Source: Coriaria nepalensis
Taxonomy: Eukaryota > Streptophyta > Magnoliopsida > Cucurbitales > Coriariaceae
Direction of reading: 5' to 3'
Assembly: GCA_027186245.1 (NCBI GenBank)
Contig: CP114500.1
Location: 2,676,001-2,740,000 of the forward strand
Length of the DNA stretch: 64,000 nucleotides
The notes beneath the pieces were generated by a model. It did not search any database and was not told the DNA's origin. It was given only the letters and a program-made list of their open reading frames with translations. A program made the position numbers and the translations under genes. Below are positions 49,132 through 60,188 of the stretch, one piece after another. Position 1 is the first letter of the stretch. Each line of letters opens with the position of its first letter.

Positions 49132-51599
49132 TCAAGTCTTCCAGCCCAATACCTGTCTCGAATTAGTCTCCATTGCCTTCTAATATATATATATAATTTT
49201 CTTTGGTAAAAATTAAATTTATTTAAATTAATAAATATTTAAATTAGAAGTTAAGGACGAGCGGGCCTACAATTACCGTAATTTTTCTAATTTTCTCTCT
49301 AATAATAATCCTTAATTATTTGCCTTGGTCGGCTATTAAAGACAATGACAATATTACGTCTTAGTTATTGTCTCTTTGAATGGTTCCTTTTTTTCATGTA
49401 ACTAAATTAAGTCATAAATTGATGATTACCAAATCTGATAATACGGTAAAGCTTAATTAAATTTCAATTAATTCATTAATGTCCAAAGGGTCCATGCCTC
49501 AATACATACTTCGCCCCACTTCCTTTCTCTTACAAGAAATTTGTTTATCTCATGTATGGTTGTAATGTTTTTGATTCTTAGAAGTGAAACCAAACATGCC
49601 ATAATTAGGGTATGTTATTATAATTATGTTGATATCAAAATCTCCTTGTGAATTCGTTCTTCATCAAAACTCATATAAAAGTACAAAAACAAACAAGTGA
49701 AGCATTGATCATGATTCATGAATACATAACAAGAGTAGTTTGAGACAGTTATCCTCTCATACGCGAGAAGTGACCGATCAAACTTCAAGCTATAAATGTA
49801 AAATTGAAAGAGAAAGAGGGGGTTGAACAAGAAAAATAAATGAATGGAAGAAAATTAGGTGGGTTGAGAGCATTTAACACACAAAGAAGAAAAAGTGGTG
49901 GTGAGATTGATGAAGAATTTGGTATTATAAAGAGAAAGTATGAGATGGTGTTCAATTCAAAGGTCTTATTAGCCTTGAATGATCTATTTATGAATTTAAG
50001 TGAATTCAATATGGAAGTAAATGATGGCAGGTAGACTTATATTAAAAAAAACCCTTCTTTTTCTCCTCCTTTTCTTCCTCTCATGGCTTTTAATGATGTC
50101 ATTATATAATTTTAAATTTTAAATTTTAAAATTAATTAATTATATATATCAATTAATTCAATTATAAATTAAACTTTATTATGATATTATATAAAAAGTT
50201 AATTTTAAAATTAAAAATAAATAAAATAACTTCTATTTTTTATATATTTCATTGTTGATTATTATTTTATTTTATTTTATTTCTTCAGATCATTTAATGA
50301 TTTATCTCTTAAAAGTTACCTTAATCCGTATTTCAATAATAATCCGTATTTCAATAAGGCTAGAATTTGATCCCCAATGGATACAAATGAAGATAAGATT
50401 ACCAAATGGGATTATCTCTTAAATAACTTGTCATGCTTGATGTAAAAGAGACTTAATATAATTTATTTAAAAAGCAATGTATTATTGTAAGCAATTTGAT
50501 TACTATAAGACTATACAAAATTAAATTGGTTGGATTTATTATGACATTAGTTGTGTAGTCCATTTCGGGTCCCTCGCCCATTCATGTTTGTTTCCAGATA
50601 TTTGGCTCAAGGATACTTATTTTCAGGGAGAATAAAAAATTTATCTATTTATTTATCTATAGATTTTTAATATTATTTATATTTTGTTATGACACTTAGA
50701 TTAATTTTTAAAATTTTATTTTCTTTAATTTCAGAAAATTCTCCATAGATAAAATGAAAATTATTTTTCATTAATTATTTCTTATATAATTACATAAATA
50801 TAATAAAATTACTAATTTATTTTTATTTACATTCTCATTCTCACCGATAGCCTGGACATGTTCAAATTGTGATCCCTAAACAGTGGAGATGTATATTTTT
50901 GCATGTAGCTTGGACTAATTGAATTACTTTCTTAGCCGATGTATAAGCTTTCGATAATTTTATGGCTCGTTTGATTGCATTCTCTAGGAATCATAAAATA
51001 TAAATAATTTGTATTATGTTATTTTGTTAGATATAAAATATAAGATGGAACAGAAGGGACACACAAAACCAATTCTTTAAGAGGATAAAAATTTATTTTA
51101 TTTTCACGATCTGTTTATTAATAGGAACGTCGAAATTAAATAACAATAATAAATAATCGTCTTTTTGCTTTTCCTATAAAAACACGAAAATTTGATACTG
51201 AATTACAAAATTAAAAAAAATAGTTTATTTCTTATTCTAATAATTTTTATTCTAATAATTTTATTTATTTTTCATTCTACTTATAAATCAAAATAAAATA
51301 AGCCTTAATAATTGTTATATATATAGTTGTTGACCTACTGTTTTTGATTACCGGCGTTGGTGTTGAAACCATGGAAAGTTGAAAGATTTAAGAGAAATTA
51401 TTCATCAAAGAGGAAGTTGGAGTTATTGTCTGATATTAAAGATTGATGCGTGCATATGTCTCTTCCCTCATTTAATACCTCACTCAATGCCTCCGATCGC
51501 CCTCTTCCTGCCCTTCACTTCAATTCACACCACCATTCACAAGTCATAAGTACAACCAAGATTTAGTATTAGATTCCTACCAATTTTATCAAATATGAA
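49132..51599. other. AT-rich non-coding DNA
   Basis: No conserved gene was recognised. Overlapping frames at 49624-50034 on both strands have no domain. Confidence 0.45.
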
Positions 51600-52460
51600 T
51601 AATAAAAATTATAATATGAATATTCATAATTTTTAATAATTATAATAAATATTTAATTTTAATTTTAAATTATAATAAACTTTAAATTTTATAAAAATAA
51701 AAATAAAAAATAATTATATGCATATCACATAATTATTAATAAATTATTCAAAATTTAAATTTAATTAAATTTAAATTTTTTATTTATAATTTTACTCTCT
51801 TTAATTTAAATTTGATTTTCTTTAACTTATTTTTTTCTCTTCATTTTTTCTTTATTTCCACCACATCTGTCATCATCACGCTCATTCGTCACTCTATCAC
51901 CACTCTCCCCACCATTGCTATTGCTAATATAAAAGTTTATAATTTTAATATTTAAGAGAGAGAGGGAAAGAGATAAAATAATTAATAATTTTATTTCGGC
52001 GGTAAAAATTAATAATAGTAATGATGGATCGCCAATATACAAATTTAAAAGTTTAATATTTTGATATTTAAGAGTTAGAGAGTGAAAGAGAGAAAATAAA
52101 TAAAATTTTAATATTATTATATCAGCGATGGATGTCGGCAATATCAATGGTAGAGGAGAGTGGTTGTAGCGGTGGATGAGAAGGATAGTAGAGGTTGGTA
52201 GAGTGAAAATAGAGAATAATTAAATAAAGTGGATTAAAAAAATTAAAATTTAATTAAAAAGGTAAATATATAAATAAAAAATTAAATTAAATTAATAATT
52301 TTAATAATTATTTAATAGTCATATATAATATGTATATAAATATTTAATTTATTTTTAACGAAATTAAAAATTAATTATAATTTAAATTAAAAACTTATTA
52401 TAATTATTAAAAAAATTTAAATATTAATTATAATTTATATTAAAATTTAAAAAGTAATCA
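51600..52460. repeat. AT-rich imperfect foldback with a purine/pyrimidine centre
   Basis: The outer arms (about 51600-51830 and 52230-52460) are AT-rich and loosely complementary, with words such as TTTAAATTTTAT and AATTATTAATAATT. The centre contains two related 115-bp-spaced blocks at about 51930 and 52045 (AAAAGTTTATAATTTTAATA and AAAAGTTTAATATTTTGATA, each followed by a GAGAG tract). It may be a MITE or simply low-complexity DNA. Confidence 0.3.
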
Positions 52461-53496
52461 TTATTTTATTAATAAAAATTAACTAATTCCATCCTAATTA
52501 ATATTCCGAACTTCACTTCCATCATTCTCTAAATAAAACTAGAATCACCCGGACGGTACAAAGTTGCACAGAATCTTCCAACATCATTCCTCATTACCCC
52601 TACAAGAAGCAAAATTAGAAAAATGTATAAACGCCCCATCTATCAATATATATATATATACATATATTATTGAACAAATTAGGCCATTCAATACAATTGA
52701 CCAGAAAGGTCCATAGTATCGTAGGTTTCGTTAAAATTTCATATCTAACATATAAAAAATCACGTATTAAATATATTTTAAAAAATATAAATAAAATTTA
52801 TTATCCGTTATTTATTTATAACTTTATTAATTATAAACAAATTATCTTCTTTATAATTTAAATTAAATAATAAAATTAAAATTAAAATTAAAATCATCTA
52901 ATAAATTATTATTTATAATCTAAATAATAATATATTAATTAAAATTAAACTAAATCCCTTTTTTTTTAATCTTTTTTTTTTTTACACAAATGCTCTAGTA
53001 CTTATTAGATATTTGGTGTGAAGTTAAGACTTCGTTTGGTATATAAATAATGAGTGAGAGAAAAAGTAAGGAAAACTGTCACATTCGAAAAAGTATTAAT
53101 AAAAATAACAATTTTGCATTAATGTAATTTGTATAAATAGTTATTATATTTTTTTGAGTATTTATTTAGTAATTTCGGTTTATAGTAAATGAAGTCAATC
53201 GTAGTATATTTATTACATCACCGGCCATCAAATCAAATCCGTATATGGTAATGATAACGTGGAGTCCACCTCATAAATTTATTTATTTATTTATTTATTT
53301 ATTTATTATGAAGAGCCATCTACAAATCTACGTCATGCTTAGGTAAGCATGCATTAATGCATTGAATCAACGAAAACAATTAATTTGGCCACCTGTTGGA
53401 TCCCCCCTTAACTGTTATTTATAAGGATCCGCCTTAACAACTACTCACAGTAACTTTTGAATTGAACCTCTGCTGGTATCATCTCTATTCTCTATC
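52461..53496. other. Upstream region of the CFL1-like gene
   Basis: AT-rich with a (TTTA)n microsatellite at about 53276-53308. A TATA-like ATTTATAAGG at about 53417 lies 75-80 bp upstream of the ATG and may be the core promoter of the next gene. Confidence 0.45.
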
Positions 53497-54570
53497 ATGA
53501 TTTTCTTAGAAGCAGCACTTTCTCCTCAAAACATTGATGAAAGAGGACGAATTCATGTCCAGTCTGATGATCATAATGTCGTACTAAAGAAGAGAAAGTT
53601 TGAGGAATTAGGCGATCGTGATCCTGACTGTGATCATGAAGAAGAAGAAGAAGAAGAAGACGCTGTTACTTTCTTGAAATCGTCTTCAAAAGTAGTACAA
53701 AACACTATTGAGCTTCATTTGGAAACCCCATTACCTTTGGATTGGCAACAATATCTCCATACTCAGGTATGTCGGATGGATTTTTCTATACTCGGAATCG
53801 GGTTTTAAACTAAGTATCTCTATTATTCATTATTATTAGACCATTTTATACATTGACATTATTGTGTAAATAAAGGTGACTCGTGATCAAAGGATCATGA
53901 GTTAAATTAAAATTTGATAAATTTTTAATATATATAATAAATTATGTAAAAATGGACTCATTAATAATTTTATATTTTTTTCATTGCTTTTCATATTTTT
54001 CAGATTAAAAAAATAATTTTTTTTTTTTAATCTTTAAATTTCAACATAATACAATATACATATATAATAATTATTTATGTGTATTGTGGCCTCCTCCTAT
54101 ATATATATATATATATATGTAAATTATGTGTATTGTGTCTATTTAGATTGTTAAACCATGATAATTAGTTAATTCAACAGTCGGGTAAGAAACATTTCTA
54201 CAACACGAGGACGCGAAGGAGGACACGTATGGATCCGAGAAGCATACCGGAATTGATAGCGCTGCCGAGTTCATGTCTAAACTTAGATCTCGAACTGAAT
54301 CTCAAATATTCATCCGAACAAGTCGGACAAGATACTCGCAAGAAGCCAAGAGGTGATCTAACCCTAGCACGTTCTGATTCATCATGGTTGACATTTGATC
54401 ATCAACATCACAATGATACAGATCAAGACGATGATCATGAGATGCTTGCTACTGTTTGTATGAATTGTCATATGTTAGTCATGCTTTGTAAGTCCTCTCC
54501 TGCATGCCCTAGTTGCAAATTCATGCACCCACCGGATCGGACCCCTCTTAACCTATTCAACTCTAGGTAG
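53497..54570 (+). CDS. CFL1-like WW-domain protein
   Basis: Two exons, 53497-53766 and 54181-54570, GT-AG intron, joined 660 bp (219 aa). An acidic run (EEEEEEED) is followed by a WW-type domain split by the intron: LPLDWQQYLHTQ at the end of exon 1 and SGKKHFYN...RMDPR at the start of exon 2. The first signature tryptophan is present (residue 83) but the second is replaced. The C-terminus has paired cysteines (CMNCHMLV, CPSCKFMHPP) that could bind zinc. This layout matches the plant CURLY FLAG LEAF1-like family, reported to act with HD-ZIP IV factors in cuticle and epidermal development; membership is inferred from the motif order. The gene appears intact. Confidence 0.85.
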
Positions 54571-55300
54571 CCCCTCCTCATCATCTAGCCCTAGCCTCGC
54601 TCTCTTGCTAGTTTGTCAATTATGAGTCCAAGTAAATAAATTAGGTTTATATTTAATCATGATTAAGTTACTATAACCTTATTAATTGTAACTAGCAAGG
54701 CGTTTACCTTTTACGTCTTCTTGTTCGATAATTAATGTGAACATATATATGCTATGAGACGGTGTCGTTAGTTAATGTATCATTTTCGTTGATTATATAC
54801 CGTCTGTATAATATGTAAATATCGTTGAATTTATAGTGGGCCTCATCTTTCCCCAATAAGACTATATAGTTTGGCCCAAAGGAAAGAAAAGTGATCGCAT
54901 CCGTACGTATATGTAAATAGTATACAAGAGCTGCTGGTTAAATGCCACATGATCCCTACAAACATAGAATCAATTAGAATATGTCCGATATTTTATTGAA
55001 TCGGATCGGATCCCCTTTGCTCAATACTAGACAACACTAATATGAAATGAAATGAAATATCTACTTAAAAAACTCGAAAAGGGACAGGTTGAGCCTCTCG
55101 AGAAAAAAAGGAGAAGTAAAAATAATAAATACATTCGCAGCGATGGAAGCAAGGCAGAGCACCCGCCCTGAAATCCACCATTTCTACTGTCCGATTCATC
55201 CTCCACTTCTTTACGCTAAACTAAAAGTGTCTTCCTCCTCCGTCAAAATCCAAGATTTCCTGCTCTAGTCCCCTACCTTTAACTCGATTCAATTTGTAAA
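54571..55300. other. Intergenic region
   Basis: Contains the 3' end of the CFL1-like gene and the leader of the carrier gene. No other feature was recognised. Confidence 0.5.
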
Positions 55301-57152
55301 ATGCCAGGGCTCGAGCTCCGCACTAGCAGAGCTCATTCACAGGAACCACAACAGCAACTTTCTCCAATTTTTTCTTGCTCAGATGTTAATTCGAGCTGTT
55401 TTTTAGGCGGAGGATTATTTATCGACCCCGCCGTTCCTTCTTCATTCGTTAATTCAGTTTCGTTGAAGAGTTCTTTGAGTAGCGGTAACGTTTCGAGTTC
55501 GGTTTCGGTTTCGTCTTCGTTGTGTAGTGGTAATGACGTGGTGGTTTTTGGGTTTTTCCGGTGGAGGAAGAGGGAGAGGGAGAGGGTGGCGTTTGGCGGA
55601 GGTTTTTTGTCAGTGAGTTTGAAAGGAGGCGGTGGCTTTGTCCGGGAGCAGAAGGTTTATTTGGTACAGAATGGGTATGAGGGCTCAGAGGAAACGGCGG
55701 CGACGTGTGATGGAGCTGATGTGGTGCTTGAGAAGGATAGAAAGGAGAGAGTTATGACACGGAAAGGAAGCGCCATGAACACCACGAAGCATCTCTGGGC
55801 TGGTGCCATTGCTGCCATGGTTTCAAGGTCTGTCCCCTGTTATTATTATGATTTCACAGAATTTCTTGTTTAAATCACTGTCGTATGCTTAATCCAAGGT
55901 TTGATAGAAAACTATAATTGGACAAGAATAACGGGTTGGATTGAAATTGGAATCCTTTGCACATATAAAATGTTATTGACGAATGATTCCTAATTTCTGA
56001 ATAAATGCTATAAGCATAGAGATTTAAATTGCCATTTTCTTCGTGTCATCTTGTATCCCATTTCTGAATGAATGGGTTATATGTTGTATCAGAACTTTTG
56101 TTGCACCACTTGAGAGGTTAAAGTTGGAATATATAGTCCGAGGCGAACAGAAGCATCTATTTGATCTGATTAGGACAATTGCTGCTTCTCAAGGTTTGAA
56201 AGGCTTCTGGAAGGGGAACCTTGTCAATGTTCTTCGCACTGCTCCCTTTAAAGCTGTCAACTTTTATGCTTACGACACTTACAGAAAGCAATTGCTTAAA
56301 TTTTCTGGAAATGAGGAGACTACAAATTTTGAGAGGTTTATTGCTGGAGCTGCTGCTGGCATTACTGCCACTGTGCTCTGCTTGCCACTTGACACAGTAC
56401 GCCATTTTGTTTTTACTGCCTTTTTCCATGTTAGTTCTTATTATTAAACATGGTCAGTGTATCTTTCAGATTCGGACCAAGATAGTGGCTCCTGGGGGGG
56501 AAGCTTTAGGTGGTGTGATAGGAGCATTTTGCCATATGATCCAAACAGAAGGGTTCTTCTCTCTTTACAAGGGCTTAGCACCTTCCATTATAAGTATGGC
56601 ACCTTCTGGTGCAGTTTTCTATGGTGTATATGACATATTAAAAACGTCTTATCTACATTCACCAGAAGGAAGGAAAAGAATTGAGAGCATGAACCAGCAG
56701 GGGAAGGAGCTAAATGCTTTGGACAAGTTGGAATTGGGACCGATCAGAACATTATTATACGGTGCTATTTCTGGTGCTTGTGCAGAAGCTGCTACTTACC
56801 CATTTGAGGTTCTGAGGAGGCAGCTTCAAATGCAAAGCCAGGCCACAAAAATGAGTGCTCTAGCAACCACTGTGAAGATAATTGAGCATGGAGGGGTACC
56901 TGCTTTGTACGCTGGACTCATTCCCAGCTTGTTGCAGGTATGTAAAATCCCATTATGCATATTCCAAGAGGTAGACTAATTGCTGTCTTCGGTCTGAAAT
57001 GCTGTATCAATGTAAACATTTCATGTACAAATGTATCTCCTGTTGGTTTTTATGCTTAGTATTTGCTTGTTTTGTGTACTCAGGTTCTCCCTTCTGCTTC
57101 TATTAGTTACTTTGTTTACGAGTTCATGAAGATTGTTCTGAAAGTGGAATGA
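55301..57152 (+). CDS. Mitochondrial carrier, adenine-nucleotide transporter BTL type
   Basis: Four exons: 55301-55827, 56093-56396, 56470-56937, 57084-57152; joined 1368 bp (455 aa), all GT-AG. The first ~160 residues are a Ser- and Gly-rich plant extension. Then come three mitochondrial-carrier repeats with the Px[DE]xx[KR] signatures APLERLKLEY, LPLDTIRTK and YPFEVLRRQ, plus GFWKGN, YKGLAPS and YAGLIPS words. The family moves nucleotides or other small anions across the inner mitochondrial or plastid envelope membrane. The long N-terminus and LRTAPFKAVNFYAYD resemble Arabidopsis BTL3-like proteins; substrate is not proven. The frame has no defects. Confidence 0.92.
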
Positions 57153-57265
57153 AGAAACACGGATTATGGTTATACATTCTTACATTGCTGAAGATAAGTA
57201 AATTACTTCCTCATCACCTCAAATCCTCTATTTGATCGTCCTCATCATGAGGGACTTTATTTTGT

Positions 57266-57366
57266 AATAGGCACACCCCTATGTAAGTCTACGAACAGTT
57301 CTAACAGGGAATATGCACATCCCTATATAAGTCTACGAACTGTTCTAACAGGGAATAGGCACATCC
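57266..57366. repeat. 44-bp tandem repeat (about 2.3 copies)
   Basis: Units start at 57266, 57310 and 57354 with AATAGGCACA / AATATGCACA / AATAGGCACA and share AAGTCTACGAAC and GTTCTAACAGGG. It lies 110 bp after the carrier stop codon, probably in or near its 3' untranslated region. Confidence 0.85.
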
Positions 57367-58222
57367 TACCTCTTATATTTAGTGACATTGACACTCTATA
57401 TTGTCATTCTAATGCCATCCGAGGAATTGAAATGTGGATCTATAACATGGTTTTCTAGTTCTAGTTAGTAGTAGTTACAGTCATTGTGGATGTTATCTGT
57501 GGGACTCTTTGACCACATTCTTACGGTCTTACCGACTCAAAAAGCAATGAGAATTTTTATTTTTGGTTTTTTGGGCTAATGGGATTTTTAAAGCAATGGG
57601 ATTATGATATAATGTATGATATGAGTGTAAAATTGGTATATGTAATTAAAATGAAAGGATCTTATCATGAACAATATCATATTATATCATATACTATAAT
57701 ATTATATATATAAATAAAATTATGCTTAGATTCATTCTAGACATATAATTGAAATCAATTATTTAATGTCATTAAAAATTAAATCAATTACAATAATTTA
57801 ACATTTTATTTAATTCAAATACTCATGTCTTTTGAGTTTCTTCAAATTGAATCTATATCTTCCGCAGACCAAATAAAAAAGAAAATTAAAATATTATCAC
57901 ATTCTCATACCACTTTGAACTACTTTGTTACATTCAACATATTAGTGATATGAAAAATTGACCTGTCATTAGTTATTTTGTTAAGCCTCTTCACTCTTAG
58001 CTTATGTTATTATGAAACTTATATAAGAATCCATTTTAGTGATAGTTTAGTAGCAATTGGATATACATTAATATATTGAGTTTTAGGTGAAACGTTTTTG
58101 TAGAAAATGGAACATTTGTTGATAATTTAGAAGTAAGAATAAATTGCACTAAATGCAAAAGTCTAAATTGAACATTATATACTAATGTTGCTATATTGAT
58201 ATTACTGATTACATGCATCCCT
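57367..58222. other. AT-rich spacer
   Basis: No feature was recognised. Confidence 0.5.
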
Positions 58223-58390
58223 CTATGATGCACCCCTTGGAGCCAAAGCAGATTCTGGTATAGCAACTTTGTCACGACATGAATCCCAAGCTAGAAACCT
58301 TGCACTGCCTGAATCGACAATGGACCAATCACTAACTTTGTAGCCGGAGAAATATGGAATATCCGGGCATACAATTCCTACATACCTGCA
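58223..58390 (-). pseudogene. Fragment of a TSET/TPLATE-complex WD40 (TWD40-type) protein
   Basis: On the minus strand a 55-residue open piece reads GIVCPDIPYFSGYKVSDW, then SIVDSGSARFLAWDSCRDK and ESALAPRG before a stop. This word order is very characteristic of a plant WD40 protein of the TSET/TPLATE endocytic complex. Nothing recognisable precedes or follows it, so it is an isolated captured or left-over piece, not a gene. The assignment rests on memory of the family. Confidence 0.55.
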
Positions 58391-60188
58391 CTCAGATTAT
58401 GCGGAAAGAATAAAAAGGATGACAGGAACATCTGAATCAATTGTCCCAAAAGACAGGCTTGAATCTGTAACATAAATTGAAAAAAAAAAACTAAGTGACA
58501 CATGAAACTCACTTTCCAGAACTGCTAACAGAAAGGACCGAATTATGAATCATATGGAACTGGAGTATTAATGTGTTTTTTGATCTGCAAAAAGAATCGA
58601 ACATAAATTTTCATTGTTATGCAGTAACAAAGCAAGCAATCCTACTCAGCTAAATCTACTAAATATGTTCATCAAAAACTAAATGCAAATCTTAACTTCT
58701 CCATAAATTACATTAACTAAGATGATGAGTCAATTTGATTACAAGTGGAAATCCAATATGTATATATAACTTGATCTTCAAATATAATTTCTGACCTTCA
58801 AATATAATTTACCCAGAAAACGAAATGCTTACAAAATTAGCAAACAGAGAGCACCTTCATCTTCACCAAATCATCAAACAATTCAGTAAATTTCCAGTCA
58901 CATTCAATCAGAAAATACAGGTTTTGTGATTAACATGCAGAGCAACACTAATACCAAATTGATGCAAAGGAAGGGGAAATATATCGACTAAAAACGGTAA
59001 AGCATAATTTTTTTTTCAATTTAGAACCACATCGTTTGATCTTTCATGAATTGCATCGTTTGTCCTTTCTCAAACCATGTCATTGAATTGAATTGAATTG
59101 AAAATTCCGGTTCCAACCAAACATTTCGAATCAATAAATAGACAATGTCAATAGCTCATACATAATCCTTCGGATTACACTATACAGTCATGTTGATGCA
59201 ACCCACAAACTTATAAAGTAGGGGGAGAGAGCGAGAGGCATGCAAATATATGGGACCACGACAAACAGTGAGTAAATAATAGAAAAGGCTTCTGATGAGT
59301 CTCAGAGCGTGGGATGGTCAGGGCCTCCCTTCCTTCTTGATACAATTGATTAAATCCCTAAATTGAAATCCGAAATCGAAATCCTTTTATCCCTAAATCA
59401 ATTCACAAATTAAATGATAAAGAGGGAAGAGTCTCTTCCACCGGCCGTCGTCTGCTCGCGAAGAGGGAAGAGGAAGACGGAGAAGGACGAAATGAAAAAT
59501 GGAGGAGTCTCTTCAATGGCCGTCGCCTGCTCGGATGGAGAAGGAAAATGGAGGTCTTTCTTTTCTGGGAGAAGAAACGAAAAAAAGAAGAGGAAGAATG
59601 GGGGTCTGCGCGTAAGTGGAAAAGAGAAACTGAAATGATAGAGGAGAAGAAATGGTAAAGGAAGAAGATAGAGAAATCAAAAAATATACGGGTTGGTATT
59701 GGGCCGTATCCCAACCCGTATATTTGTACCTTCATACCCAATAAATAGCTTTTGACGTGGCACCATTTGTGATGGTTGGATATATTTTTAACGGTTGAGA
59801 TTTTACAACAAGAATGGAATCTCCCCCCCTTTTTTGGTCCCACGGTTCCACCTACCCACCCATACGCAAGTCCGGGTCCACGAATCAATCAATTAGCAGC
59901 TGTAATTGATCCTTTAGACGGTATCGACGTATCGTTACCAAATTGGGAAAAAAACGAGAAAAGATGGTTCAATAAAGATACGCCACGTGGAATTTGAAAA
60001 ATTCTACCCTTCATCTGCGTTTTGACTTTTCAGTTTTCACTAATGTTGTTAACTCTCTCCATTACAGTTAACTTCCCCCGCAATTTATTCTGCGTTCAAA
60101 TCACACTCCCTCTCTTCGATCCATAACCCATCCTCACTGGTGGGACCGCTTCCGCCCAAACTGTTTCATCATCCCCAAACCCACCACC
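58391..60188. other. Intergenic region upstream of the TMEM135-like gene
   Basis: No conserved gene was recognised. A 161-codon minus-strand frame at 59403-59888 is low complexity (Ser, Phe and Arg rich) and contains a diverged local duplication (GAGTCTCTTCCACCGGCCGTC-like units at about 59428 and 59503), so it is not called. Confidence 0.45.

Noticed and set aside
49624..50034. Short overlapping frames on both strands
   Set aside because: No domain and AT-rich flanks; neither has plausible splice partners.
59403..59888. 161-codon minus-strand reading frame
   Set aside because: Composition is low complexity (Ser, Phe, Arg runs), it contains a local duplication, and no domain or intron signal supports it.
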